From: Oxyruncus cristatus
Lineage: Eukaryota > Chordata > Aves > Passeriformes > Cotingidae
Assembly (NCBI GenBank): GCA_013399855.1
Contig: VXAY01004360.1
Coordinates: 715,969-779,968 of the forward strand
Direction of reading: 5' to 3'
DNA length: 64,000 bases
The notes beneath the pieces were generated by a model. It searched no databases, had not been told where the DNA came from, and worked only from the letters and a program-made list of their open reading frames with translations. This document shows positions 37,151 to 49,205 of this stretch, piece by piece. A program made the position numbers and the translations under genes. Position 1 is the first letter of the stretch. Each line of letters begins with the position of its first letter.

Positions 37151-37849
37151 TAATTTGCTTAGAGCTGCAGAGCAAGGCTAATCTGAAGCATGCCGGCCTT
37201 TGAAACCGTCACGGAGCACAAAGCACGGATCACAGAGAGAGCCCAGACCCAGAGATGAAAATAATTTTGTCTTCAAATCCACAGCAGAGAGATAAGGAAA
37301 AAAAAAAAATAGAAAAAAGAGTCGATGTGCATCCTCCCCTCCTAAAGTTAGAAGGACAGTGTGCATCTCCCTCCTGAAGCTTTGCTAATTTGAGCAGTTT
37401 TGCTAGCTGGAAGAGTTAGGAGGGAGGGTTAGCAAATACTGTATCTCCACTATGCCAGAAATTTCCCTAGGAGCAGAAGACTTCGTACCACATCCTAAGC
37501 TTGACAGCATATTTGAAAAAAATCCTATGTGACAAGCACAATCAAATCCATGCACAACAAAAGTAGATGCAGAGAAACTGTTCTATAGATGCAAACTTAA
37601 CACGTGTTCATCAGTGTGCTGATTTGCCAAAAAGCTTCAAGTTGTGTGAGAAGGGAGGAAAATCAGCTCCAGAAAAACAAAACTGTTACAGATTATGATC
37701 AGTCAGTGCTAGTCCAGTCTATCCTGATGCAGCTTTTCTTCTTCATATGAGGAGAGCATAACAGAAAATTCGTATCGGAAAATAAAGACCAGAGAGAGCA
37801 ACTGGCTTGTGCCGGACAGGAATTTCTCCAGCAGCAGGGAGAGACTCAT

Positions 37850-38250
37850 TAGAATTTTTCCCATGACGCGCCACAAAAGATGGCTGGAGAAAACAAAGTG
37901 AGGTGCTGGAGCTCAGTGTATTTCTTTGTCCTTGAGAAGCCTGGCCTTGCTGAATCTCACGGGCTAATGCATGCATAATTTGGGGCATCTAATTAAGTTT
38001 ATTGTGTCCCTGACTAAATCGAGAGGAGTGAGGGAGGGAGGGGGAAAAGAAACAGAGTTGGCTTTAGTTAAAGCTCTGCAATTGTCCTTAATATTTACAT
38101 AATGTACTATCATAATAGCTCCTGATTGGAGACTTAAGATGCCCAGAAGAAAATGACATGCTGGAAGTCCCCAGCTGAGGAAACAAAAAGCAAGGCAGCC
38201 CCTTCCCCTTCCCCCCACCACTGCCAGCCAAATCAAAAGCCACTGAAGAG
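37850..38250. promoter_or_regulatory. Candidate conserved non-coding element with homeodomain/POU-type motifs
   Basis: The segment contains GCTAATGCATGCATAATT (37963-37980), a TAATTAA core at 37990-37996 followed by GTTTATTG, and a purine-rich GTGAGGGAGGGAGGGGG run. No repeat or coding frame explains it. Dense TAAT and ATGCAT motifs are common in vertebrate developmental enhancers, but AT-rich DNA yields them by chance too, so the call is weak without an alignment. Confidence 0.2.
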
Positions 38251-40540
38251 GAATTGCACCAGGGCACTTTATAAATCCAAGAGCTCTGCGTGGGCTCAGA
38301 CCAGCACACCTTCTTCCATGCGCTGGTGAACTGTGAGCGGGTGGCTGCACTGGCAGAGATCATAGCATCTACTGGGTTCACACAGCTGGCCAGATGTGTA
38401 CTGTTCCCCTTGTGCAGGGCTGGACAGTTGGCAGAGGCTGGGAGAGCTACTACACCTGCTAAGGGTGTCTGGTGCTATTTCCTAGATTTAGCTGAGAAGT
38501 TCACAGTGAGGAGGAGACCAGGAGCTCCATGGGAGAAGGAAGCAATGCCACCTCAGAGGAGGGTAATAGTTCCTTAAGATCCACCGGAATCAATTGTAAG
38601 TAGTTTTTTAGATAGGAGGGGCTCATGTAATTCGATTGGAAATTACAGAACTGTCAGTGTTCTTTAAATTTTAAAAGAGTGAGAAGTCTAGATGTGAATC
38701 AAAGTTGGGAACCTCCTGCAGCCTGGGCTGATCTCTGGTCTGGATCCAGCTGCTATGTCTGCTCTTTAGTGTCCTGAGCTGCAGATCTCCTGATGTTTGA
38801 ATGCAGATACTCATAACCACTTATGCATGCAGCATAGGTAGCTCCCAAGGAGATGTTTGAAGCTTCTATGTGAGGTCCCTTTTGATTTGGGATTGCAGAT
38901 ATTTTTTTTCGTAGTTACATGCAGAGGCAGGCACAATTCTGCTCTCAGTGAGCTGCAACCACTTGGGATGAAAAATAAGTATTGCAGCCTCCTGGGTAGG
39001 AAGTGCCCTTCTGATTTCTCACTGACTTTCCTCATAGAAAACAGTAAGTAAGAAGAGATTATGATTTACCAGATTTATTGATTTACCAGACCTTGACTTT
39101 ATCTTTTTATTGTTTTGCTTTAGCTTTCTAGTCACTGCAGAACAGATAAACCAAAAATTAGTTTCTGTCCCTCCCTTCAGAGCATAGCTATGACTCACAA
39201 AGTTTGTGCATTCACTTGGAAATATGGTGCTGCATCATTCTCACTATATAACAGCAATAACATACAGAAACTGCACTGATGCTTCAGGCATCAGATAACC
39301 TATTTACTGGCAGAGAGGGCCTATCCTTGCACTGCTGTTTTCACTAGCTCCTGACTCAGAATGCAGCAGGAATCTCTGGCAGACTCAGGAACTACTTAAA
39401 AGTTTAGTACCCCGGTCCAATTATTTATATTCTTTTTTCTTCAATATAAACATTACAATACTAGAAGAGCAGAAGCATCGTTAGATATGCAAGACAGTAC
39501 AAAATGCCTGGGAAATCATGTAAAACATCTCTCTAGATCCTGTACTCTATCCACGATGACAGTATCCAAAGTAGTGCACTTGGTACCAGCAAGAACTTTC
39601 TGCCACTAATCATAGACTTTGTAGAAACCAATGCTGGTATAAAAAGAGACATTTTCCTATAGGCTAATATCACTGAGATTCAAGAATCAAATATTGCTTT
39701 TCTACTCAAATATTCCATTTCAAATGATCAGGCTTAGGTTCTCTGTGTGAGGACACCTTTTTGCCTGTGGTGTAACCAGAACATAAAGCTAACTCACCAG
39801 GAACATGAACAGATTTTCAGGAGAAATGCCAAGAGGGACATAAAGAATGTTGTGGAAAGAGCATTTCTACCCTAACCTACATTACTGATTCTGGAAAGGA
39901 AAGCTGTAAAAGTTTAAGGTTCAGCATGGGGTTGGTGCTTTATTCCAGGCCTGGGCACCCACTTGATTCTGCAAAGGAAAAGAGCATAAAATAGGGTAGA
40001 AACTGCACTGTAGGTACAAGTCAAATTGTAAATGGAAAGGCATATTTTCTCCTCCTTTATATTGCAAGCAGTCTGTTTTATCCTAGCAGTTTGTATTTGG
40101 ACTACATTTCCAGACACATAAAAGTTATGAGGGAATAAGGTGGCTGAAGAGGTGGCCCTTTTTAAAAGTCTTTTCTTTTTAGATGGTATTTCAAAGTGTA
40201 TATGAACATGGAGTACTGATGGAGGTAGAAAGTCTTTCTGCAGCTCATCATCTGCCATTGTGCAGGGTATTACAACATTTGCTGGCTTTACTTAACAGTT
40301 AATGAAAAACTACCATGAACAGCTGCCATCACTCCCACTACAGATTGTAATAAATAATAGCCCGTTTTGCTAATAGCCCTAATTCTCCTGCTCTAGAGAA
40401 ATAAGAGCTAGGGAGTCCACAAAGAATCAGTAAAACTGAGAGACAAGCAAAAGTGGCTAGAACTCTGTGATCGATTTGACTTTTACTGGAGCTGTGTTTT
40501 GCCCAGCCTTGGAAAACCATCTAAGGAAAAAATATACAAG
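38251..40540. other. Unique DNA, no gene seen
   Basis: Short open frames only (up to 114 codons, minus strand, 39914-40258). A 12-base unit (TGATTTACCAGA) is repeated with period 17 at 39062 and 39079. No element family was recognised. Confidence 0.5.
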
Positions 40541-40596
40541 TATGTGTGTATATCTATCTATCTATCTATATATATATACACATATACACATATATA
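40541..40596. repeat. TATC / TA / CA compound microsatellite
   Basis: TATGTGTGTA is followed by (TATC)n of about four units, then (TA)n, then ACACATATACACATATATA. It is a compound tetranucleotide and dinucleotide repeat, probably polymorphic. Confidence 0.9.
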
Positions 40597-43500
40597 AAAA
40601 CCACTGGACAATTAAAAAGACTCTAGTCCTTATTTTCGCTGAAGTCTTTTCTATTGACCACAGTGAGAGCAGGGATGGTCCACTGGCCTATTATAAAAAA
40701 ACACTGTACTGTTACAGAACTAAGAATTTATAATTGGGTATGTAATCAATTTCATACTCTAGAATTATTTCATACTATGCAGAGACAATTTTTTCTGGTG
40801 TCTTTCCATAAATCTGCTTTGTTTTACCCCACTTTTAATTAAGTTATGAAATACCCTCTTCAGTGTCTCTGAGTTTTATCGACTCAAAGGATCTCTGCTT
40901 CTCTTTAGGCATCTCAGTGAAGTTGCCAGAGTCTTAAGAGTTCTCCAAAATTTCTACTGGAAATTTGGCTGACCAATATCAGTGTGGCCAGTCATTTTCA
41001 GACAGAAGAAATCCAACTTTTTGAAAATATGTCTTCAAACACCTGCTTGTAGCTGTTGTTTCTAATCATAAACTTGAGTTCTTTGTTATTCACACTTAGA
41101 AGAGTAATATAGGTGGGTCACTGTCAGTGAGATGAAATAATAATGTTTAGTTTTGTGCAATGGCGTAGTAAAATTAATAATACAGAGACATTCATGGCTC
41201 AACATCTCCAAATAAAAAAAGAAAGGCTCCACCCATGTTCTTCACAGATTGGTGGGAAGATGAAAGACTGGATAATTGAAACAACCAGCAGCTGTGCAGT
41301 GACATGCACATGAGCATAAATCCCAATGGAGATGCAGATGCAGAAAGCACAGAGCTGCAACAGGGGCAGGCTGTGTTTTATCCAAACTTCACTTAGACCT
41401 CCTTAACTGAGACATTGTCAAGAGAAGTAAGCTGAGAGTTCGTCCAGTAAATGACTGGCCTAAGAATAGGTTTAGAGATATGGGAAATAAGCTATTCTCA
41501 GAGCTATTCTAGAACAGTAGGCTATTTTCAGGCTCTTGTCTTGTTTCCTTTACTTATCTAGTGTATTTTCATTTTCTACTTTGAAAAATCCACACCATGT
41601 AATTCCAAAGAGTTAGCTATATTTGGAACTAGAAAAGAGGAGTTTTCACTTTCATTTCCATTGTTCTTCACCCTTTACAAGAAGTAAGGATTATCTGAAC
41701 AGAGGAGGAGACAGCAGATGACCAATTTTTTCAGAGTATATGAAAGTGGCAAGACCAATACTAGAATACTGTAGACAGATCTATATCTAAGTTTCAAAAA
41801 AAAAGATATTTGAAAATGGAAAGAGAAGCAGATAGGAGCCAGAAAAGTTTTCAGTTGCCCAGCAAAAATATGTCACGGTGGGAGAATGAAGATCACTTTG
41901 CTTAGGACAAGGAAGTTCAGATAAAGGGACAAACATCCAGAAATTACGGGAAAAAGTATACAGAAATATTTTCCTGGGATAAAAAAGGAGCCAAGAAACT
42001 TCTAGAGTAAATGGCCAAACATTAAAATCATGAAGTTGGGTATAAATAAACCGTATTTTCAATCTTTTATCTTACCAGGCTCATTGCTAGCCCTTCCAGT
42101 AAGAGACATAAACACATGGAATAAACTACAAAGGAAATAGCAACTTCTGCATATTTGACATCCTCAAATGAGGATCAAACTTTCATTAACCAAGCAGGAT
42201 TTACTGAGAGCAGTATGCAAGTAACTGAACCAAGTTCAGTGACCTTTTACAGGAAAAAAGTAAACCCCAGAATATTTCATGGTCCTCTTTGATTTAATAT
42301 CTATAGTTCCCCACAGCCACAATACATGTATATACTTAAATACTTTATTTACAAGTTGAAATGCTAAAAAGAAATAAAAATTCAATGTAGTGAACGCTAA
42401 CCCCTCTGATAATTTAGATGGCTCTATGCAAGAGCTATGCCTACCACTACAGAGATATTTATGATCACTTCTCATAATGTTATGAAATTTGGTGTCCTTT
42501 CCAAATTTCCCTCCTTTGGCAAAGAACAAGACTCCAATACTTAGCAGGGGAGCAAGCTGAGACGCAGAGAACACAGGGACTCTATTCCCACCTCTTCCAT
42601 CACTCTTTTCAGCCACCTGCAAGACTTCTTTCCTGGCGTTGTACCTTTTGCATTTTTGAGAGCAGGGAAAAGGAGCATTTTCACACCTTTGCAATATACT
42701 TTGCATAATATAAGTCAAGAATGATATCCAGTGGCCACACACTTCTATTTTTCTGGTATCTGTCCATACCACCAGAACAAAAGAAATCTGAAATACAGAT
42801 ATATGACAGATTTAATGGGAAGACTATTTCTCCTTTCCCCCAGACCAGACCATTTGTTTGAAGGGATGAACTCCTTCACATAACACAGTCCCAGCTCTAC
42901 ACTTGGATCAGATCTTCCTGCAGCACTAAGAAAACTTCGTATTTTGCTCTGAGTGAAGGCACCCACACGTTTACTTTTGCAACACCAAGGCTGAGGCTTT
43001 CTGTACCACTCCAGAAATGCAACCGCTGTCAGACACACAAATACTCCCCAGAGTGCAGATAAAGTCAGAGTTTGCGTTTGTAGACATTTGAACCCCAAAC
43101 ACTAAATGGGCAGAGAATACATCTGAGGTGTTACTCATTACTAGAAAGACTACTGACACTTGGCTTTCCTCGGTATTTCGGTCACGTATTTGGCATCGGA
43201 ACTGTCATAACATGTTGCAATCACTCCGATGACTAATACATTAAGGTATTTTTGTGGCAGAGGGCTGGAATACTTCCCACATTTCCCCTTTTGTCTTTTC
43301 AATTGAGACGGATTATCCCTTTCTTTTTCATTCCCTGTTAAGTCTCTAAAATGTATACTTCATCAAAACACGATGTCCAAGGATGTTAAGAGCTATACAG
43401 CATATACAGTCCTCCCTAAATTGGACACTATGTGTAATCTGCTTTTCTGGGAGCTCATCGTTTGAGGATGAACCAGGAATCGGCTTACAGGAGCAAGGCT

Positions 43501-44829
43501 TTGTATGTTCATTGTCCCAAGACCAGCACTGCTTGAGTTCCCGTGCTGCAAACAGGAAGCTGAGGCCAGAGTGCTCTCAAAACTCTGAGGCTGGTGTCAG
43601 CCAGAATCCTGATGGTCACCCAAAGGCCCTTCAGGCTTGCTGTGCCCAGAACAGGCAGCTTCTGATATTCTCCTATGCCTAGAAAATGCCCACTTCATCT
43701 CCGAAGGGATGAAGTACAGCTCCATGAAAACAAAGTCAGTTTGTAGAGTACAGTAAAAATGTTGTTTTTTTTTTTTGCCCATGTGAGGGCCAAGTTGCCT
43801 AGGTATGTCTAGGAAACTGAAATTTGAAGTCCAGCTTGAGGCCTTACATTTCCAAATAGTCAAAATACTCTTTTTTCTTCTCCCCAGTTCAGCATTGACC
43901 TACTAGCAGGTACCTAGCTGTCGAGGGACCAGCTGCCTGAGGGGGGACACAGGTCTTGTAGGCTGCACCGCAAGTGTTGTGTTTTGTAGGGTTTAGAGTT
44001 GAACAAATTGGTGTAAACCTTAAATGGTCTTGTTCTTGCTTTTGGAATCCAAAAGTTTTTGTGTTTTTGGCTTGACACAAAAGGATTGTATATTTGAACA
44101 AAACCCAAATGTTTATGAACACAAAAGGATTGTGCCTTGATGTGAATGTGAATTCTGTTCTGGCCTGGTCTTCTGTGGTTTTGCTCTGCCTCTTCTGCAA
44201 CAGCTTTCCCTGAAATATGTCACAAGAGTCATTGCCTTCCTCTCCTTAGCCTGGGCATATGCAGAGGCAACTTTTGTTCTATGAAGGTGTGGAAGGTCAC
44301 ACTAATCCCTGTGCTTTCTGTGTTAACGGAATGAAATCTATGTAGCTGAAAAGGCTTTGGCATGTGCCACACAATTTCTTTCCAAGGATTTGGTACTCTG
44401 TGTAGATTTATTGTTTGTGGCAAGAGGATGATTTTTCAACCCATTATTCCTACACACCAAGGCCCTGATTCCACAAAAGCTTTTGCACTCACTCAAGTGA
44501 ATAATCCTATAGATTTCTGCTGTGAGTAAAGGTAGCCATACGAACAAGCATGCCAGGGCTTTGCACTTTTCTCACATATTTTGGGTACAGCGCTGATCTC
44601 CTTTTGTTGATCAGTTCAATAGATTTTTTTCTATGCAGAGACAATGGAAATACTAAGCATAATAAAAAATACCATAGTAGTAACTAATGTTATGCAGCTG
44701 AAAAACCTTACTTTGTAACACGGTGATTGATGTTTGTATTAGTAATAAATAGTATATTCCCCCTTTAGAGTGATCAGCAGCTTTTGGGTCTTTTTATTAT
44801 TATTATTTTGTATCCTCTCTGTTTTAATT
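40597..44829. other. Unique DNA, no gene seen
   Basis: Holds the window's longest open frame (42236-42772, minus, 178 codons) with another minus-strand frame just upstream of it (42745-43098, 117 codons). Neither resembles a known protein, composition shows no clear coding bias by eye, and no splice or promoter context is visible; I do not call a gene. A T-run lies at about 43764-43776. Toward 44.56-44.83 kb the sequence is AT-rich with a (TTA)n run near 44793-44807. Confidence 0.45.
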
Positions 44830-45058
44830 ATAGCACGCTTTGCACTTCTCTAACGCTTTTCATCTGAAATCTTAAATTCCTTCGCAAGCATGAATTCATT
44901 AAACCTTACAACATCCCTCTGAGGAAGCTGTTTAATTAATACTCGCAAGTTATGGATAGGAGAATTCAGATGCACAGATATTAAGTAGTTTTCCAAAAGT
45001 CACAAAGTAAATCATCATAGAGAACAGAAAGAGAATTTAAAGGCCAGGTCACATGAAT
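44830..45058 (-). mobile_element. MIR/CORE-SINE-like remnant, minus strand
   Basis: The plus strand reads like the reverse complement of MIR: CATGAATTCATTAAACC and TTACAACATCCCTCTGAGGAAG, then GATAGGAGAATTCAGATGCACAG and TATTAAGTAGTTTTCCAAAAG, then TCACAAAGTAAATC. The family's antisense layout is 'catttaatcctcacaac-accct-tgagg', 'gatgaggaaactgaggcacag', 'gttaagtaacttgcc-aaggtcacacagctagtaa'. The order and spacing of blocks match. Such copies are ancient (predating the bird-mammal split), so heavy divergence is expected. The MIR or related CORE-SINE call rests on by-eye block order only. Confidence 0.55.
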
Positions 45059-45459
45059 ATGGATGTGGAAAAATATCTTTGTAGACAACACAGAGCTTGC
45101 AAGTTTCCACTGATCTGAAACCACCTTGAGGTACAACCTCTGCCAGACCATGGACCCTTCTTTCAGATCTAACTGTTTTAACCAAACTAGGCTCCAGGTG
45201 TGCTGTGATAACCAGAAGGCAGCATCACTATTCGCATCACACAGTGGTTTAGATCAAAAGAAAATAGAGCTTTTGGTTTTGCCTGTGTAGGGGCTTTACT
45301 TTTTTTCTCTGGTGAGGTTCATCCCCATGATGAGCTGGAGCACAAGGGCAGCAGAGACTTGGCAGCCTCAGCAGCGTGCCAGCTGCAGCTAGAGCCTCTT
45401 TCCCTACCTCTGACCAGCCCCAGCAGTGGACCACTTCACTGTACCCCAGATCCAAGAGC

Positions 45460-45622
45460 CCCTAGAGAAGTTGTGCATGTCCCGTTCCTGGAAGCGTTCA
45501 ACAGGCTGGAGTTTGGTCTTTGAGCAACCTGATCTAGTGGGTGGCATCCCTGCCCATGTGGGGGGTTTGGAATAGGTGGTCTTTAAGGCTCCTTCTACCA
45601 CAAACCATTTTATGATTCTATC
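45460..45622 (+). mobile_element. CR1 LINE 3' tail fragment
   Basis: The sequence follows the avian CR1 3' end closely: GAAGTTGTGCATGTCCCGTTC, CCTGGAAGCGTTCAACAGGC, TTTGAGCAACCTGATCTAGTG, a CATCCCTGCCCATG block, GGTCTTTAAGGCTCCTTCTACC and ACAAACCATTTTATGATTCTA. This is a 5'-truncated copy of about 160 bp containing only the end of the element. It sits between two MIR-like remnants. Subfamily is not assigned. Confidence 0.92.
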
Positions 45623-46614
45623 TCCTCTTAATATCCAGGAGGCTATTGCTGTCTCTTCTAGCAGCTCTGATGTATAAAGGAACCTAGGATGCAAGGGAGC
45701 TTGGCAGTGACAGATAAATTTTCATTGCCAAAGCTTCTATCTCTCCAACGAAAACACTGCTAGTACCTGATTGTACTGATAATACCCCATTACCATCTGA
45801 TATGGTGACAGGTTTTGAGGGTCTTCTCTTTTGCTCGGGAATTGAAATCACAAGCCAGACATCAGTGCAGGGAGGCTGCAGTGCCCGTGCAGCATCACAA
45901 GTGCTGCACATCCAGGCCCACAGTATTGGGTACAGTTGAGACAGTCTGCACCTACAGTGCTGGTTGAATTTGGTTGGTCCTAAGGGTGCTGAAATATTTC
46001 TCCCAGCTGAATCAGCGCTGTCAACTGCTTTGGGAATAATTACACCCATGTTAACAAGGCTTCAAGCACTTTCGGAGCTTCACTTGTTCTCTCTCTTGGA
46101 CTACTATTCTCAGTTACAATCCTATATTTATTCCAGCTCAACCATTCCTCTCTCCCTTTTTTTCCTCCTTATTTTTCTCTTAAATGCTACAGAAATTGCT
46201 TTCCTGGGATGTGACAACTAATGTATGCAAATTGTTACACAGCATTACCACTGCTGTGATGCCACTATATTGCTGAGGTCGTTAATTACCGGGATATTGC
46301 AGTTTGTCTGCTCTCTATCCCCTTGTGCTTCTCCTAAAAGGAACAAAGGAAACGACATCAGAGAGACAAAGACAGAACTCAGTCCCCTATTAACAACCAC
46401 TGTAAAGGAAATAAAGGATTAAAGGCCACTAGCAGCACACACGGCATACAGCTTTGCATGGCACAGATGTTGAAGAGGGTCTTGGAACTGTGTCTGCACC
46501 TGGCCACGTTATTCTTCTAGAGATAAACGTTGAGATCCTTGCTTAATTTACATTGAATTGCTGTAATGCCAAAAGGAATTTCAAAGGAGTGAGATCTAAG
46601 TGAAAACCACGGCC
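45623..46614. other. Unique DNA, no gene seen
   Basis: A minus-strand open frame at 45684-46049 (121 codons) is not recognised. No repeat family was recognised between the CR1 tail and the next MIR-like piece. Confidence 0.5.
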
Positions 46615-46760
46615 AGTGGCAAGAGCATTGCTTAGAATCACAAATACCTCTAGTCTTGATTCTGCCACTTTTGTGCAGCTATCACGCTGGCAGGTGACCT
46701 TAACTGCTCTTGCTCTCCTTGTCTGTAAAAGGAATGGTAACTTTGTTCCTCAGGAAATAT
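46615..46760 (+). mobile_element. MIR/CORE-SINE-like remnant, plus strand
   Basis: Blocks appear in MIR order: CAAGAGCATTGC, then CTAGTCTTGATTCTGCCACTT, then GTGCAGCT, AGGTGACCTTAAC, and TCTCCTTGTCTGTAAAAGGAATGGTAA. The family pattern is 'aagagc...gattctgccactta...tagctgtgtgacctt...tttcctcatctgtaaaatggggataata'. It is diverged and lacks a recognisable tRNA-derived head. Together with the minus-strand copy at 44830-45058 it marks this 2-kb interval as old sequence. Confidence 0.6.
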
Positions 46761-48239
46761 TTTGGGATTTACCTTAGAGATGAAATTGTGTTTTCCTGGT
46801 GTCTCCCGACAGTATGTTCTCAATGACTGAAAAGCCAGGTCCTCACAAGAGCAGTGTCATCACCAGACTTTTCATGCTCACTGCAATCAATGATGAGTTT
46901 TCTGAAAACCAATGACAGAGGGTGGTCCTGAATTAAAACGATATGATTTAGCCTTAGAAAGCATACAGAGACTTATTAAAAAAATAAAAATCAAGAAGCC
47001 CTATGGATTCTAATGACTACATAATCTTTAGAGCTGCTCTGTGGGATTTAATAACCATTTTAAAAGGATGGTTAGAACTGCCATATTGATTACACAATTG
47101 CTTATTGCATTTAAAGGATATTTATTTTAAAATTGTTTCTATTGATCTCATTTAATCTCTTTTCGATCACATTTGTGCTGATCCTTCCAAGTTCTATAGG
47201 ACCCTTACATAAAGGCAGACTGTCCCCGTAGATGACATCCATTAAAAGGGTCAGTTGTTTTGAAAGAAAGAGAAAGAGATAATGAGAAAACCCAGCGCTC
47301 TCTGAGTGGGTAGTCACCAACACCCCACCTCCAGTTATCTCCAGCCAATAACGCTACACGGGGATGAGGTAATGCTTGCATTCAATACTCTAGGCAGCAC
47401 TTCAGTGGTTTGTAATTCCCCTTGAAGGAGACAAAACTGGGCGGCTTCACTCTCCCTGTTCTGCTGGTGCAAATGAGCATTTGAATTCAGATCTTTACAG
47501 TTACGGGGAGAGGGGGGCAGCGGGTAAGCATGCCAGTGCTCAAGCTTTTCTTCCTTTCCCTCTTTTGTATCACACAAGCGAGTTTGAAGTGTTTTACTCG
47601 TGCAAGTTAAAGGAAATCCAAGCAGGTGGTTTTGTTCCTGCTGTAGGCAAATCCCAGGATGGATTGATTCCAAAGGCTTCTGAGTAAATTTAGAAAACTG
47701 CAATTTTTGTATCACTCACAAATCAGCTCACTCCTCTTTCATCATCCTAATGCAACCAAGGGGAAAAAAAAAAAAGATTTTGTGACTCAGTATTTAAAAC
47801 ATATCAGTAGGGGAAAGACCACAGAAGCAGCTTTGTTTTCCTCAGCCAATGTATTCTGCATGCATTTCAGTCACGCCTGTGTACTTTCTTTGACAGGAGG
47901 AACAGCTCCTCCTGTTGAGGCCAGTGCCACCATAGGAAGTTGGTGTGTGGGGTGGGGTCCTGAAACAACAGAGCATGGTCAGGTAAACCTTGGAAGTAGA
48001 TTGTGTATTACAGACAACATTTGGGGAGGGAGGCAGGAATTCCACTCTTCACACTCAGGCCCCAGGTTACCTCTGCAAGCTTGTAAAGTGGAAGAAAACA
48101 CCTTATGACTTACTGAATACACTTGGTCAGAAGTCACAACAAGGAAAAGAGGAGTTGCACCCAATAAGCTTGTTCCCCAAATAAGGGACATTACTGAAGT
48201 CCCCCTGACTGTACTCAGAGCAAGAGCTATCCTGGTGGC
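46761..48239. other. Unique DNA, no gene seen
   Basis: Contains unrecognised short open frames (up to 133 codons at 47707-48108, plus) with antisense partners. A G-rich run (GGGGAGAGGGGGGCAGCGGG) lies at about 47505-47524. Confidence 0.45.
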
Positions 48240-48560
48240 ATTTTCCAGTTACTCTCCCAACTGCAAGAGCAATTTAAAATGGATTAACTGCTCTCTGTAT
48301 TTGCACATCACCAACTGGATAATTGTCCTTGGCTGGCCGAACATTTTTAAGTGCTCATTTTTCTGCTAGAAAAAGTATTTCTCCCTTCGATCAAGTGCAA
48401 TTACCCCAACCATCTCTTTTAATTGTTGTCTTTCCAGAAGATATATTCCCCAGGGTCTTTCTTGCCAATACCATTTGATGTTTTATTAGGGGATTATATT
48501 GACCTGCTGGGGCTGATGTCTGCCTTTCATCTGCAGCAGGCCGCTATTAAAACTTCATGG
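48240..48560. promoter_or_regulatory. Candidate conserved non-coding element
   Basis: A repeat-free stretch with no usable reading frame contains TTAAAATGGATTAACTGC, GGATAATTGTCCTTGGCTGG (with an NFI-like TTGGC half-site), and TAATTGTTGT. Its look (balanced composition, few low-complexity runs, multiple homeodomain-type cores) resembles vertebrate conserved non-coding DNA. This is an impression only and needs alignment. Confidence 0.18.
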
Positions 48561-48589
48561 ACATGGATGCTGGCATGACTTGTGGGCCT

Positions 48590-48616
48590 GGGGATGGGGA
48601 ACGGGGTGGGGAGGGG
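48590..48616 (+). other. G-quadruplex candidate
   Basis: Five runs of four G's separated by loops of 1-3 bases: GGGG at 48590-48593, 48596-48599, 48603-48606, 48608-48611 and 48613-48616. Any four runs satisfy the strict four-tract rule with very short loops, so folding should be stable. No gene or LTR promoter lies next to it. Confidence 0.85.
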
Positions 48617-49167
48617 AGAGGAATGGAGATCCAGAAAAACACATGTGAATAGCAGTTCTGAGTCTTGAACTAAAGCCAAAACTCCACAGATGCTCAGCTG
48701 GATGAGTCCATATGGAGCCTCCAGGGCTGGGAGCCATGGAGATGTTACTCATTTTTGAGATGACTTCCAATGTAATTGCTGAAGTAGCCCCTTTTCTTTA
48801 TCTCAGTGGGAGTTACAGTGGGAGACCAGAGGTACACAGCTTGGCTGTTATTTTACTATAAATCCAGCCTGACGAGGGCAATGGGAAATCAAAATTCACT
48901 GCCACTTTACTCTGCTCCCGGCTCCAGTCTGATCAGGAGGAAACAAAAGAACAAGTGGGAGCAAGTTCCCTATTTGCAGCACATATGCTTCAGTGCACCC
49001 AGATACACAGATAATGTCCAGTGAAAAGAATGGAATGAACATGAACTTAAAGAAAATCCCAAAGTGTGAAGTCCAGTAGCTCTTCTCTTTAAAGGCAGGA
49101 AACACGCTGGCTTTGTATAGCATATTGTGAGAAGATTCAAATACAAGATCTAGAAAAGCTTTTGTAC

Positions 49168-49200
49168 AAAAAAAAGAAAAAAAAAAAGAAAAAGAAAAAA
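49168..49200. repeat. A/G-only purine tract
   Basis: A-runs broken only by single G's (A8 G A11 G A5 G A6), followed by CCCCC. It creates a short lysine-rich start to an open frame at 49162-49551, which I regard as spurious. Confidence 0.9.
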
Positions 49201-49205
49201 CCCCC

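Noticed and set aside
47505..47524. G-quadruplex motif at GGGGAGAGGGGGGCAGCGGG
   Set aside because: Only three separate G-runs; it qualifies only if the six-G run is split, much weaker than 48590-48616.
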